The position numbers and the translations under genes were made by a program. Under the pieces are notes generated by a model. That model searched no databases. It had not been told where the DNA came from and worked only from the letters and a program-made list of their open reading frames with translations. From JAWKZG01 sp041396125 (lineage in GTDB: Bacteria; Pseudomonadota; Gammaproteobacteria; Competibacterales; Competibacteraceae), in assembly GCA_041396125.1 (NCBI GenBank), contig JAWKZG010000001.1, positions 682,001-746,000 on the forward strand: a stretch of DNA of 64,000 nucleotides, written 5' to 3'. Below, in pieces: positions 18,519-28,510 of this stretch. Position 1 is the first letter of the stretch. Each line of letters starts with the position of its first letter.

Positions 18519-19354
18519 GCCGAGCCCCCGGTCGCATTACCGAGTTGATCGCTAAGTTCCTGGCAGCGCGTTTTAGCGCCTTGCAGCGCGCGCTCGAATA
18601 AAGCTTCCAGATCACCCTGCTGTAAAATGCTGATCGCGCGTTCAGTGGTGCCACCGGGTGAGGTTACCCGGGTGCGAAGCTGGGCCGGTCCTTCATCGCT
18701 GGCAATGGCCATCTTGGCGGCACCCAGGGCGGTGTGCAGAGCCAGTTGTCGTGCCACGGGTGGTGCCAGTCCCATCTTTTCGCCGGCCTGTTCCAACGCC
18801 TCCATCACCAGGAAAAAATAGGCCGGACCACTGCCGGATAGCGCGGTCACCGCATCCAGCAAGCTTTCGTCGTCTACCCACACGGTAATGCCCGCCGTGG
18901 CCATGATGTCTTGCGCCTGCTGACGCTGCTCGGCGCTGACCTGGGGGTTAGCGTACAAGCCGGTAGCGCCACTTTGGATCAGGGCCGGGGTGTTGGGCAT
19001 GCAGCGTACCAGAGGTATGCTTCCGCCCAGCCAGTTTTCCAGGTCAGCGGCACGAATACCGGCGGCGATGGAGAGCACTAGCGGGCGTCGGGCTTGTACG
19101 GTGGCGGCCAGTGCCCCGGCGACATCGCGCATGACCTGCGGTTTGACAGCGAGAACAATGGTATCGGCTTGCGCTATGGCAGTGGGGTTGTCGGCATAGG
19201 CCTGGATACCGAACGTGGCGCTGATCTGGGCGCGCTGTTCCGGGTTCGGGTCAGTGGCGCAGATTGTGGCTGCAGGTTGCCCACTGGCCACCAGACCACC
19301 AATCAGGCTGCGCGCCATATTGCCGGCGCCGATAAAAGCGATTGTATTACTCAT
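18515..19354 (-). CDS. proC: Pyrroline-5-carboxylate reductase
   Basis: Last step of proline synthesis: NAD(P)H-dependent reduction of pyrroline-5-carboxylate. About 279 residues. The Rossmann motif at the start (IAFIGAGNMARSLIGGL), VLAVKPQVM, RCMPNTPA and the C-terminal signature (ALSGSGPAYFFLVMEAL, VTSPGGTTERAI) are all present. The start at MSNTIAF fits the family; the longer frame to 19417 would add 21 residues that overlap yggS. It lies between yggS (20 bases upstream) and yggT (4-base overlap), the usual gammaproteobacterial order. Confidence 0.96.
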   Translation of the reverse strand: MSNTIAFIGAGNMARSLIGGLVASGQPAATICATDPNPEQRAQISATFGIQAYADNPTAIAQADTIVLAVKPQVMRDVAGALAATVQARRPLVLSIAAGIRAADLENWLGGSIPLVRCMPNTPALIQSGATGLYANPQVSAEQRQQAQDIMATAGITVWVDDESLLDAVTALSGSGPAYFFLVMEALEQAGEKMGLAPPVARQLALHTALGAAKMAIASDEGPAQLRTRVTSPGGTTERAISILQQGDLEALFERALQGAKTRCQELSDQLGNATGGSA

Positions 19355-19374
19355 GAACAAAATGCTCCGGTTAC

Positions 19375-20070
19375 TTATTGTCGTGGGCCAAAAATTGCCG
19401 TGCCAATACGAACCCAATTGGAACCTTCGGCAATAGCGGCTTCCAGATCGTCAGACATGCCCATGGACAGGGCATCCAGTTGCAGGCCGGTTTGCTGCAG
19501 TTGCTGCTGTAACTGATGCACAGCCTGAAACGATCGACGCTGTTGTTCGAAGTCAGCGGTTGGGGCTGGAATGGCCATTAATCCCCGCAGTCGCAAGCGT
19601 GGCAGTTGGGCGACGGCAGCGGCAACAGCTGGCAGCTCGTCCGGTGACAGACCGCTTTTGCTGGCCTCGGCACTGATATTAACCTGCAGGCAGATATTCA
19701 GCGGCGGTTGTTCGGCAGGCCGTTGATCGTTCAGGCGACGGGCAATTTTAAGTCGGTCCACACTATGCACCCAATCGAAAAGCTCGGCTATGCGATGGGT
19801 TTTATTGGACTGGATAGGCCCTATAAAATGCCATTCCAGACCGGCTGTGCGGAGCGCCTGGATTTTGCCCTCTGCTTCCTGCAGGTAGTTTTCACCGAAA
19901 CAGGTCTGACCTGCAGCGGCGGCTGCGGCAACCATTTCTGCCGGATGCGTTTTACTAACAGCCAGTAAATGGACAGCGTTCGGCGTCCGGCCGTAGCGTT
20001 GTTCAGCGGTGCGAATCCGTTGTTGGACGCGGGCGAGATTCTCAACTAAATTTGGAGCTACATTTGGCAT
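19375..20070 (-). CDS. yggS: PLP homeostasis protein YggS
   Basis: 231 residues, alanine-racemase-like barrel that binds pyridoxal phosphate and buffers its level. The PLP lysine is in LLAVSKTHPAEMV; FGENYLQEAEGKI, WHFIGPIQSNK and LSMGMSDDLEAAIAEGSNWVR are typical. It heads the minus-strand operon with proC and yggT and faces pilT across a 255-base intergenic region. Confidence 0.95.
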   Translation of the reverse strand: MPNVAPNLVENLARVQQRIRTAEQRYGRTPNAVHLLAVSKTHPAEMVAAAAAAGQTCFGENYLQEAEGKIQALRTAGLEWHFIGPIQSNKTHRIAELFDWVHSVDRLKIARRLNDQRPAEQPPLNICLQVNISAEASKSGLSPDELPAVAAAVAQLPRLRLRGLMAIPAPTADFEQQRRSFQAVHQLQQQLQQTGLQLDALSMGMSDDLEAAIAEGSNWVRIGTAIFGPRQ

Positions 20071-20325
20071 GCTGTGCGATCTAAATTCTGTTCTGGGTTT
20101 TGAGTTGGACTCTGATCTTGAGCCGGCAATGATTTTTTTTGCGCATAAAGTGTAAAGTTTTACGGTGTTTTAAACGATATAGAGTCACTATACTTATCTG
20201 CATCCAATAATACTAAGTACAGCGCTCAGCGGACAGTATTTCGCGGGTAGACTGACCTGGACAGGCTATTTTATACGCGCAGGATGAAGAAGGTCTCAAC
20301 AGACAACAGTACGGATTTGAAGTAT

Positions 20326-21372
20326 ATGAATCTTGATGACTTATTGACTTTTGCGGTAAAGAACAACGCCTCCGATTTGCATCTTTCCGCCGGCTTGCCT
20401 CCCATGGTACGGATCGACGGTGATGTGCGCCGGATTGACTTACCTTCGCTGGAACACGGCGATGTACACCGCATGGTGTACGACATTATGACCGACCGTC
20501 AGCGCAAAGACTACGATGAATTCTGGGAAACCGATTTCTCTTTCGAAATTCCGGGGTTGGCGCGTTTCCGGGTTAATGCCTTTAACCAGGATCGCGGTGC
20601 CGGAGCGGTCTTCCGGGTCATTCCTGACAAGATCAAAACGCTGGAAGATCTGGGTTGTCCATCAACCTTCAAGGATATTGTCGATGTGCCACGCGGCCTG
20701 GTGCTGGTTACCGGACCTACCGGCTCGGGTAAATCGACCACACTGGCAGCGATGGTCAACCATATCAATGAAAATATACATGGCCATATCCTCACCGTTG
20801 AGGATCCCATCGAATTCGTGCATCAAAGCAATAAGTGCTTGATCAACCAGCGCGAAGTACACCGTGATACGCTGGGATTTACCGAAGCCTTGCGTTCCGC
20901 TCTGCGGGAAGACCCGGACATTATCCTGGTTGGCGAGATGCGTGACCTTGAAACCATTCGACTGGCGCTGACAGCCGCCGAAACCGGTCACCTGGTGTTT
21001 GGTACTTTGCACACCAGTTCAGCGCCAAAAACCATTGACCGCATTATCGATGTGTTTCCCGCCGGCGAGAAACCGCTGGTTCGTTCAATGCTGTCAGAGT
21101 CTCTCCGCTCCGTGATTTCGCAGACTCTAATGAAGCGGATTGGCGGCGGTCGGGTCGCCGCCTGGGAAATCATGATTGGTATTCCAGCCATCCGCAACCT
21201 GATCCGGGAAGACAAAGTCGCCCAGATGTACTCCTCTATCCAGACCGGTCAGGCTCATGGTATGCAGACGCTGGATCAGCATCTGACCCAGCTGGTGCAG
21301 CGCGGCTTGATTTCGCGCCGGGATGCGCTGGCCAAGGCGCAGAACAAGAACCAGTTTCGCGATGTGGCGTAA
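20326..21372 (+). CDS. pilT: Type IV pilus retraction ATPase PilT
   Basis: Hexameric ATPase that drives pilus retraction, hence twitching motility and DNA uptake. About 348 residues. N-terminal PAS-like half (ASDLHLSAGLPPMVRIDGD), Walker A GPTGSGKST at about residue 130, Asp box VEDPIEFVH, Walker B ILVGEMRDLETI, His box TGHLVFGTLHT and the C-terminal AIRNLIRE helix. Start at MNLDDLLTF matches the family; the upstream ATG at 20284 would add 14 residues. It is divergent from yggS as in Pseudomonas. No pilU follows: the next gene is an unrelated oxidoreductase. Confidence 0.96.
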   Translation: MNLDDLLTFAVKNNASDLHLSAGLPPMVRIDGDVRRIDLPSLEHGDVHRMVYDIMTDRQRKDYDEFWETDFSFEIPGLARFRVNAFNQDRGAGAVFRVIPDKIKTLEDLGCPSTFKDIVDVPRGLVLVTGPTGSGKSTTLAAMVNHINENIHGHILTVEDPIEFVHQSNKCLINQREVHRDTLGFTEALRSALREDPDIILVGEMRDLETIRLALTAAETGHLVFGTLHTSSAPKTIDRIIDVFPAGEKPLVRSMLSESLRSVISQTLMKRIGGGRVAAWEIMIGIPAIRNLIREDKVAQMYSSIQTGQAHGMQTLDQHLTQLVQRGLISRRDALAKAQNKNQFRDVA

Positions 21373-21597
21373 TGCTGAAGATTATCCTTCTGGAACAGAA
21401 CTCGCCGGGTCTTGCTCCAGCGGGATTTCCTCGCGCCGTTTGATAGCACCGGCTGCAGGTTAGTCGGTAAACATTTCTGAAAATTGAGCAACGAAGACTT
21501 GTTGCTGCGGGTGGATCAACAAAATTCCTGAAGGTTTTTGGGCGTAGCTTTGGCACAATAGGGCTATCCATCCAGCAATTCAGGATCGCCCTCAGCA

Positions 21598-24500
21598 ATG
21601 ACCTTAACAACCGCTCTACAGGCGCAAGGGTTTACCTTTCACGATTTACTGCAGGCCAAGGGGCTTGCCAGACTGGACGCACAGTTCCTCAGCTGGCTGT
21701 CCCGGCAAGCACCAACACTGTCTCAGCACCTGCTTGATTACCGCGCCGGCGCACCACTCAATCCGCTCGACAGCAGCACGCTGCTATTAGACCTTGCGCC
21801 TCAGCTCGAGCGCTATATCGCCGAGCTTTTCGGTATCACAGCTGAATTGGCTGCCGCACGTGCGGCTACGCTGAGTCATGATCCCGTATTGCGTTTTAAA
21901 GAAACAGTTGTCCTGAAGCAGGCACGGCGTTACCGCAAACCGATTACGGCCCATTTTGCGGAGCTGGATGTCTGGCTCAGTATGCAGATTGACGCGGGTG
22001 AGGATCGTGAACTGGCTGTGGCGAACTATGCGTTGCGCTTATTTGAAGACGCAGGGCAGTCCGATAGCGATGATATCGACACGAAACGTGAACGTTTGCT
22101 GCAATGGGCGGCACTGGCCCTGACTGACCCTGCCGGCCAGGCGGCAGTGTGCGGTTGGCCAAGTTTTACGCTGCCACAGCGGATCGATCACGCTAATCTG
22201 GTGCCGTTGACGCGGGCCGATAATGAGCGTCTGGCACCGCTACAAAGCGATTCTGCAGATTTGCGCAGGCGTGATGGTTTCGCGCTGACCGATACCCGTG
22301 CTACTGCACGCGAAGTGCAGTCTGAAGTGGCCTATTGCAAATACTGCCATGATCATGAAGGCGATTTCTGTTCCATCGGCTTTCCCGAAAAGAAAGGTAA
22401 GCCCGAGCTTGGCCTCAAGCACGATCCCCTGAACAATATCCTGACCGGCTGCCCCTTGGAGGAAAAAATCTCCGAGATGCATCTGCTCAAAAAAGACGGC
22501 CGTACCATCGCAGCCCTGGCGATGGCGATGGTCGACAATCCTATGCTGCCCGCCACAGGGCACCGTATCTGCAACGATTGCATGAAAGGCTGTATTTACC
22601 AGAAACAGGATCCGGTCAATATTCCACAGGTAGAAACCCGCGTGCTGATGGATGCGTTGGAACTGCCCTGGGGCGTTGAGATTTATGACCTGCTCACACG
22701 CTGGAACCCGCTGCGGCGTGAGCAGTATCTGCTGCAACCCTACAATGGACGTAAGGTTCTGATCGCCGGGCTGGGACCGGCCGGATTCACCATGGCCCAT
22801 CATCTGACCATGGAAGGCTGTAGTGTGGTCGGCATTGACGGACTCAAAATTGAACCCTTGCCGCAGACTTTGCTGGAGCAGCCGATACGCGACTGGAGCA
22901 GTCTGAAAGAGCCGCTGGACGAACGTATTCTGTACGGTTTTGGCGGTGTGGCAGAATACGGTATCACGGTGCGCTGGGACAAAAATTTCCTGAAACTGAT
23001 TTATCTCAGTCTGGCCCGACGGCAATGTTTTCAGGTTTATGGCGGGGTGCGTCTGGGTGGCACCATTACATTGGAAGATGCCTGGGCGCTGGGTTTTGAC
23101 CATGTTTGTATCGCCACCGGTGCCGGCTATCCTCGGGTCATTCATATCGGTAATTCATTGGCACGGGGCATGCGGCAAGCCAATGATTTCTTAATGGCGC
23201 TGCAGCTGACCGGCGCAGGCAAGGCCAGCAGTCTGGCCAATTTGCAGGTGCGTCTGCCCGCCGTAGTGATCGGCGGCGGTCTGACTGGCGTGGATACCGC
23301 AACCGAAGTACAGGCGTATTACATCAAGCAGGTTGAAAAGATTCTGCTGCGCTGCGAAACCCTTGGCATCGACACTATTCGTGCGCGTCTGGGCCCGGAG
23401 GAGCAGTCTATCCTGGACGAGTTTCTTACCCATGGTCAGGCGGTGCGGGCTGAGCGTGCACGCGCTGCTGAAGCTGGTGAGCCGCCGAATTTTATTCCCT
23501 TGCTGCAAGCCTGGGGCGGGGTAACGCTGGCCTACCGGAAAAGTCTGAATGCCTCACCGGCCTATGTGCGTAACCACGAAGAAGTCATCAAGGCGATGGA
23601 AGAGGGACTGTATTACGCTGAGGGCATGGATCCGATTCATGCCGTGCTGGACTCACATGATCATGTTAAAGCCTTGATCTGCCGCCGCATGGAGTGGCGC
23701 GAAGGGCGCTGGCTGGCGACCAAGGAAGAGCACACTTTAGCGGCGCGCAGTATCTTTGTGGCAGCAGGCACCATTCCCAACATTATTTACGAAAGCGAGC
23801 ATCCCGGATCGCTGGTACTGGAAGGGAATCATTTTCTGCCGCATGTCGAGCACAGTGACCGGGTACAACCGGTACAGGTGGCCGAGCATTGTAAAGCGCC
23901 CCAGTTTGGGCCGTTTACCTCGTATCAGCAGGATCAGAAACGGGTCAGTTTTCTGGGTGATACCCACCCGGTGTTCAACGGCAGCGTGGTGAAAGCGATT
24001 GCTTCCAGCAAACGCAGCTATCCGAAGGTTATGGCGGCGCTGGCGCATCTGCCAGCGGCGGTAGATCTGGATTGCGGACGCTTTCATTCCCGTATCAAAG
24101 CGTTGCTGACGGCCACCGTTGCTGAGGTTAATGCCCTGAATCCTGCTGTCACGGAATTGTGGATCAAAGCCCCCATGGCGGCGCGTAAATTCAAACCTGG
24201 GCAGTTTTTTCGCTTGCAGACTTTTGAATCGACCAGCCCGGTAGTTGCTGGTACCCGCCTGCAAATTCCGGTCTTGACGGTTAGCGGAGCGGGTATCCGT
24301 AACGATCAAGTGCGCTTATTGGTGTTGCAGTGGGGTACTGGTGCCCGCCTGGTCAATCGTTTACAGCCTGGTGAGCAGGTCGTTCTGATGGGGCCAACCG
24401 GCGCCCCGGTCGAACTGCCACGCAATGAAACCATTCTGGTTATCGCCGGGCGCTGGGGCGCAGCGGTCATGCTGGATATCGGTCCAGCCCTGCGTGCGGC

Positions 24501-25095
24501 GGGTAATCAGGTGCTTTACGTCGGTGCATTTGCCAGCGCAAAGGAAGTTGATTATCAGGCTGCTCTGGAAGAAGGCGCCGATCAGATTATCTGGGCGGTT
24601 GCGAAAGGGCCGGAAATCAGCGTTCATCGTGAACAGGACCGCAGTGTGGTAGCGACAGATATGGTGGAACTATTGCGCGCTTACAGTGCCGGCGAATTGG
24701 GTGCGGGGGCCATCGGGCTGGACCGGGTCGATCGAGTTATGGTCATGGGCGGTACCGGATTATTGCGCGGTATGCAACATGCGCTGGCGGCAGATGGCGC
24801 GCTGAGTACGGTATTTAAACCCGATGTGAAGGCATTCGGCACGGTTGGCAGCCCTATGCAATGTATGTTGAAAGGGGTGTGCGCGCAATGCCTGAACTGG
24901 CAGATTGATCCCAATACTGGCCAGCGCACTAAAGCCGTATTCTCCTGCGCGCAGCAGGATCAGCCGCTGGCCTGGATTGACCTGGACAACTTGGCTGCCC
25001 GACAGCGTCAGAACAGTGTAGCGGATACGGTCAGTGCGCTATGGCTGGATCATGTGCTGGCCATTGAAAAAACAAACGTAGCGAGTGAACATTGA
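21598..25095 (+). CDS. Giant FAD/Fe-S oxidoreductase (GltD-like plus FNR-like), 1165 aa
   Basis: A single intact frame of 1165 residues. The N-terminal third has no clear match, then a cysteine cluster (CKYCHDHEGDFC, later CNDCMKGC) like the Fe-S domain before GltD or dihydropyrimidine dehydrogenase. An FAD/NAD(P) oxidoreductase of the GltD type follows: VLIAGLGPAGFTMAHHL, VVIGGGLTGVDTATEV, and a GTIPN motif. The last 340 residues look like a ferredoxin-NADP reductase/PyrK module: KFKPGQFFRLQ, ETILVIAGRWGAAVMLDIG and a final Cys group CMLKGVCAQC. Such proteins can move electrons between NAD(P)H and a partner. I recognise the architecture but not a defined reaction. The stop lies two bases from the convergent der stop. 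Confidence 0.8.
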   Translation: MTLTTALQAQGFTFHDLLQAKGLARLDAQFLSWLSRQAPTLSQHLLDYRAGAPLNPLDSSTLLLDLAPQLERYIAELFGITAELAAARAATLSHDPVLRFKETVVLKQARRYRKPITAHFAELDVWLSMQIDAGEDRELAVANYALRLFEDAGQSDSDDIDTKRERLLQWAALALTDPAGQAAVCGWPSFTLPQRIDHANLVPLTRADNERLAPLQSDSADLRRRDGFALTDTRATAREVQSEVAYCKYCHDHEGDFCSIGFPEKKGKPELGLKHDPLNNILTGCPLEEKISEMHLLKKDGRTIAALAMAMVDNPMLPATGHRICNDCMKGCIYQKQDPVNIPQVETRVLMDALELPWGVEIYDLLTRWNPLRREQYLLQPYNGRKVLIAGLGPAGFTMAHHLTMEGCSVVGIDGLKIEPLPQTLLEQPIRDWSSLKEPLDERILYGFGGVAEYGITVRWDKNFLKLIYLSLARRQCFQVYGGVRLGGTITLEDAWALGFDHVCIATGAGYPRVIHIGNSLARGMRQANDFLMALQLTGAGKASSLANLQVRLPAVVIGGGLTGVDTATEVQAYYIKQVEKILLRCETLGIDTIRARLGPEEQSILDEFLTHGQAVRAERARAAEAGEPPNFIPLLQAWGGVTLAYRKSLNASPAYVRNHEEVIKAMEEGLYYAEGMDPIHAVLDSHDHVKALICRRMEWREGRWLATKEEHTLAARSIFVAAGTIPNIIYESEHPGSLVLEGNHFLPHVEHSDRVQPVQVAEHCKAPQFGPFTSYQQDQKRVSFLGDTHPVFNGSVVKAIASSKRSYPKVMAALAHLPAAVDLDCGRFHSRIKALLTATVAEVNALNPAVTELWIKAPMAARKFKPGQFFRLQTFESTSPVVAGTRLQIPVLTVSGAGIRNDQVRLLVLQWGTGARLVNRLQPGEQVVLMGPTGAPVELPRNETILVIAGRWGAAVMLDIGPALRAAGNQVLYVGAFASAKEVDYQAALEEGADQIIWAVAKGPEISVHREQDRSVVATDMVELLRAYSAGELGAGAIGLDRVDRVMVMGGTGLLRGMQHALAADGALSTVFKPDVKAFGTVGSPMQCMLKGVCAQCLNWQIDPNTGQRTKAVFSCAQQDQPLAWIDLDNLAARQRQNSVADTVSALWLDHVLAIEKTNVASEH

Positions 25096-25097
25096 CG

Positions 25098-26588
25098 CTA
25101 GGTTTTGCGGCTGTGCGATTTTGTATTACGAGCTTTTTGATCCAGCGTTTTTGGGCCTGGCTTTTTTTGAGCCGGGCTTTTTTTACTGGGGCCTTTCTTC
25201 CCTGGCAGTTTTTTTCCTGGGCCGCTGGCTTTGACAGGCCGATGCTGCTGAGGGCGTTTCGGTTTGCTGGGTTTATAAGGGTTAGCGCTGCTTTTGAACT
25301 CGATTAACACCGGCGTGCCGCGCAATTTTAGCACCTGACGGTAGGTATTGCTCAGGTAGCGCCGGTAACTGGTGGGGACATGTTCAGTGCGGTTGCCGTG
25401 GATAATAATCAAAGGTGGGTTCTGGCCGCCCTGGTGGGCATAGCGCAACTTGATGCTGTGGCCGTGTACCAGCGGCGGCTGGTGGCTGGCCAAAGCGTCT
25501 TCCAGGATACGGGTCAGCTCTGGGGTGGACAACTTGCGGGTCGCAGCATCATAGGCTTCTTTGACCGAATCGAGTAACTCTATAATGCCCGATCCGTGTA
25601 AGGCCGAAATGGTCGCAGACGAGCAAAATGACAAAATGCAGCTTGCGATCCAGTTCCGTGCGAATGGTGCTGGCGCAGCTCGGATTCCCAGCCGATCCCC
25701 ATTTATTGACCGCTATGACCAGCGCAATGACCTCGTTCCAGCGTGTGTCCGAGCAGGTGAGCGTCCCGCTCGGCGATGCCTTGACGAGCATCCAGCAGCA
25801 ATAACACCACATGGGCTTGCTCAATCGCCTGCAGTGTTTTGATCACACTGGAATTTTCGATAGTTTCGTGAACCTTGCTGCGGCGGCTGCACCCCGGCGG
25901 TATCGATCAGTACATAGGCCTGGCCACTCTTACTGAACGGGATATACCGTCGCGGTTGTTCTCGGCAGATCGCCCGTCAACACCGTTCTTCGCCCAGCAG
26001 GCGGTTGATCAGTGTGGATTTGCCAACATTGGGCCGGCCGACAACCGCAAGTTTGATGCTGCCGTCCTGAGGCAGATCAGGGGTTCCGGTTTCACGTCCC
26101 GGCAGCTCGCTCAGGATCTGCCCGATAAGTGCCTGCACGCCCTGGTTATGGGCTGCCGAGATAGGATAGGGCTGGCCTATCCCCAGGCTGTAAAAATCAG
26201 CTCCAACCAGCTCGGAGCGCAAGTCTTCCGCTTTGTTCAGGGTCAGATACAAAGGCTTGCCGGTACGGCGCAGCTGCGCCGCGATGGCCTCGTCAGCACT
26301 GGTCAGACCGCCGCGAGCATCCACCAGCAGCAAGATCGCATCGGCTTCATTAACCGCTGCCAGCGCCTGTTGAGTAACCTGATCGGCCAGTTTTTCCGCA
26401 GTATCGGTCAACCCCCCGGTATCCACTACCAGATAAGGCTCGGGGCCGAGTTTTCCCAGACCATACTGGCGATCACGGGTCAGGCCTGGAAAATCTGCTA
26501 CCAACGCATCCCGGGTCTGGGTCAGACGATTGAATAAGGTGGACTTGCCCACATTGGGCCGGCCGACCAGAGCGATGACAGGAAGCAT
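25098..26588 (-). pseudogene. der: Ribosome-assembly GTPase Der (EngA), several frameshifts
   Basis: Two-GTPase-domain protein needed for 50S assembly. The first G domain is intact (ALVGRPNVGKSTLFNRL, VVDTGGL) as is the second P-loop (VVGRPNVGKSTLINRLLGEER). From 25980 down to 25640 the frame changes about six times, with readable pieces YVLIDTAGV, VHETIEN-SVIKTLQAIEQAHVVLLLLDAR, HLLGHTLERGH and ALVIAVNKWG, where one inserted base spoils the NKWD motif. The KH-like end (IIIHGNRTEHVPTSYRRYL) is intact in the last frame. The C-terminus has an unusual tail of about 60 residues rich in Lys, Pro and Ser. Der is essential in studied bacteria, so errors are likelier than decay. It is 16 bases downstream of bamB. 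Confidence 0.88.
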
Positions 26589-26604
26589 AATGGAGTTTTA
26601 TTGC

Positions 26605-27788
26605 TCAGGGTGCAGTTGTGAAGGCACTGATGGTGCCGCTATTGCCCAGGACAAAGGCGGCTTCGCCTACGATCAGTGGGGCGCTGGCGATGCCATCGCT
26701 ATCGGCACGGGCGCGCCCGACTATCCGTCCACTGGTTTTATCCAGCCAATGCAGATAACCTTCAAAGTCACCCACGATGACGTAATTACTGTTGATTGCC
26801 GGCGCAGACAGACGCCGTCCGCTGAGATCAGTTTGTTTCCATAAACCGCTGCCACTGCGGCGATCCAGCGCCCAGATCGCGTCCTCTGCATCCACCACAT
26901 AGACCTGGGCAGCATCGACTTCAAGACCGGCATGACTGGAAAAATCCCGGCTCCACAGCAGGCGGCCACCTTCCAGATCAATAGCGCTGATATTGCCCTG
27001 GTAGGCAGCAATATAAAGTTCGTTGCCGACCAGGCGAGGTTCGGCGTCGATATCGACCATACGGTCCAGATCAGTACGGCCGCGTGGTGGCGCAATACGT
27101 CGCTCACCCACCAGCGTGCCGCTGTCCAGCGCCAGCAATTGCAGTTTGCCGTTGTCCAGACCAGAGATCACCAAGCCTTGCGCCAGTATGGGGCGTGAAG
27201 CGCCACGCAATGTCAGCGCAGGCACCGTGTATTGGTAGGTCCAGAGTACGCTGCCATCAAGCTCGCTTAAACCCGAAAATGTGCCGTCGATAGCCCGCAC
27301 TACGATGATTCCTTCCGCGCTGACGGGGGTGTGAGATTCTCGCTGGTCAACTGCGCACGCCAGGCCTCACTGCCATCGTCGTCCTTGACGCAGGATAACA
27401 TCACCGTCAATGGAACCCACCAGCACGAGCTTCGCGCTCAGCCCTACACCTGCGGAGAGCGGCAGACCGGTTTCGTACCGCCAGAGCCTAAAGCCACTGC
27501 GTGGCTGTCCAGCGCACTCACATCACCGTCATAACCCGCGACGAACAAGCGCCGATCGGCACCGCTGCCGGTGCTGGCCAACGTGAACTGCACCAGATTA
27601 TCACCCGAGCCTGAACTGGCGTTACTGGACCATAAAGAGCGGACTCCGGCAGTCTGTTCGATGGTCTTGAGTTCGGCCGGCGGGGTGGAGTTATCCGAGC
27701 CCAGCAGAAAGGAATTATCCAGCCACGCGGGCAGCATTGCCAATGCTGCGCTAAGACCGACGAGTCGCCATAGCTGATGAATGCTCAT
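26605..27788 (-). pseudogene. bamB: Outer-membrane assembly lipoprotein/beta-propeller BamB, frameshifted
   Basis: BamB is the beta-propeller subunit of the outer-membrane protein assembly machine. Repeated propeller blades are visible (LDSGTLVGERR, NISAIDLEGGRLLWSRDF, IWALDRRSGSGLW, YLHWLDKTSGRIVGRAR), with the usual ending AAFVLGNSGTISAFT. The start at 27788 (MSIHQLWRLVGLSAALAML) gives a signal peptide, but the lipobox Cys is not visible in this reading. Between about 27440 and 27320 the frame shifts at least twice, joining ALGSGG to the GSIDGDVI region and then DDGSEAWRAQLT. It sits between yfgM and der, the common order. Confidence 0.88.
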
Positions 27789-27849
27789 GAGATAGTTTTC
27801 GGTGTCGTATTGAGAGTGATGTATGACCGGCTCGCCGTTGATGGCGCGA

Positions 27850-28484
27850 TTAGTTCGCGCCATTTGCCGGAAGATTATCCAGTTTCAGCTGCAGAGCAAT
27901 ATTCTGTGTGCCCAGCCCCTGTGAGGCCAGAGCAGCCTGATAGGCAGCTCGCGCCTTATCGATCTCATTTTTGGCCAGCAATACATCGCCTCGCAACTCC
28001 TGTTGTTCAGCGCTATAAGTAGCACTGAGTACCTGATCAAGCTGGGTTTCAGCCCATCCAGACGATTCGCGGCCAGTAGCACGTGGGCCAGGCGCAGGCG
28101 GGCAATGTCGACCAGATCGCGTTGTTCGGTGTGAGCCAGAACCCACTCCAGCCAGGCGATAGCCTGCTCATGATCGCCGCTTTCTGCATCCAGCTTGGCC
28201 AGCATAAAGGCGGCAAACACGCCATATGTGGTATCAGCGTAGTTATCAGTCAATACCGCTGCCTGTCCGCGTGCCTTGGGTGCGTCTTCACGCAGGGCTG
28301 TCAGCATAGCCTCGTAATAGCTTGAGGCGGTATAGGTGATATTGGCTTGATAATTTTGCCACCAGCGCCAGCCGCCGATAGCTGCCAGGCCAATCGCGAT
28401 GCCAGCGACGATACCGGGCCCGTTTTTCTTCAGCCATTGTTTGATCGCTTCGACCTGTTCGTCTTCGGAAAGCAATTCTGCCAT
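27850..28484 (-). CDS. yfgM: YfgM-type TPR protein (ancillary SecYEG factor), one frameshift
   Basis: About 210 residues. A short cytoplasmic start (SEDEQVEAIKQWLKKNGPGI), one membrane anchor (VAGIAIGLAAIGGWRWW), then periplasmic TPR-like helices. YfgM links the SecYEG translocon with periplasmic chaperones. One indel near 28050 joins LLAANRLDGL to TQLDQVLSATYSAEQQEL; the corrected end is LKLDNLPANGAN at 27850. It lies between hisS and bamB as in Pseudomonas and E. coli. Confidence 0.88.
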
Positions 28485-28510
28485 TCGTTTCTCCGTGTAT
28501 GGGGCGCTAA

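Noticed and set aside
22240..23145. 301-residue minus-strand open frame
   Set aside because: It lies wholly inside the well-conserved flavoprotein gene on the other strand and shows no domain.
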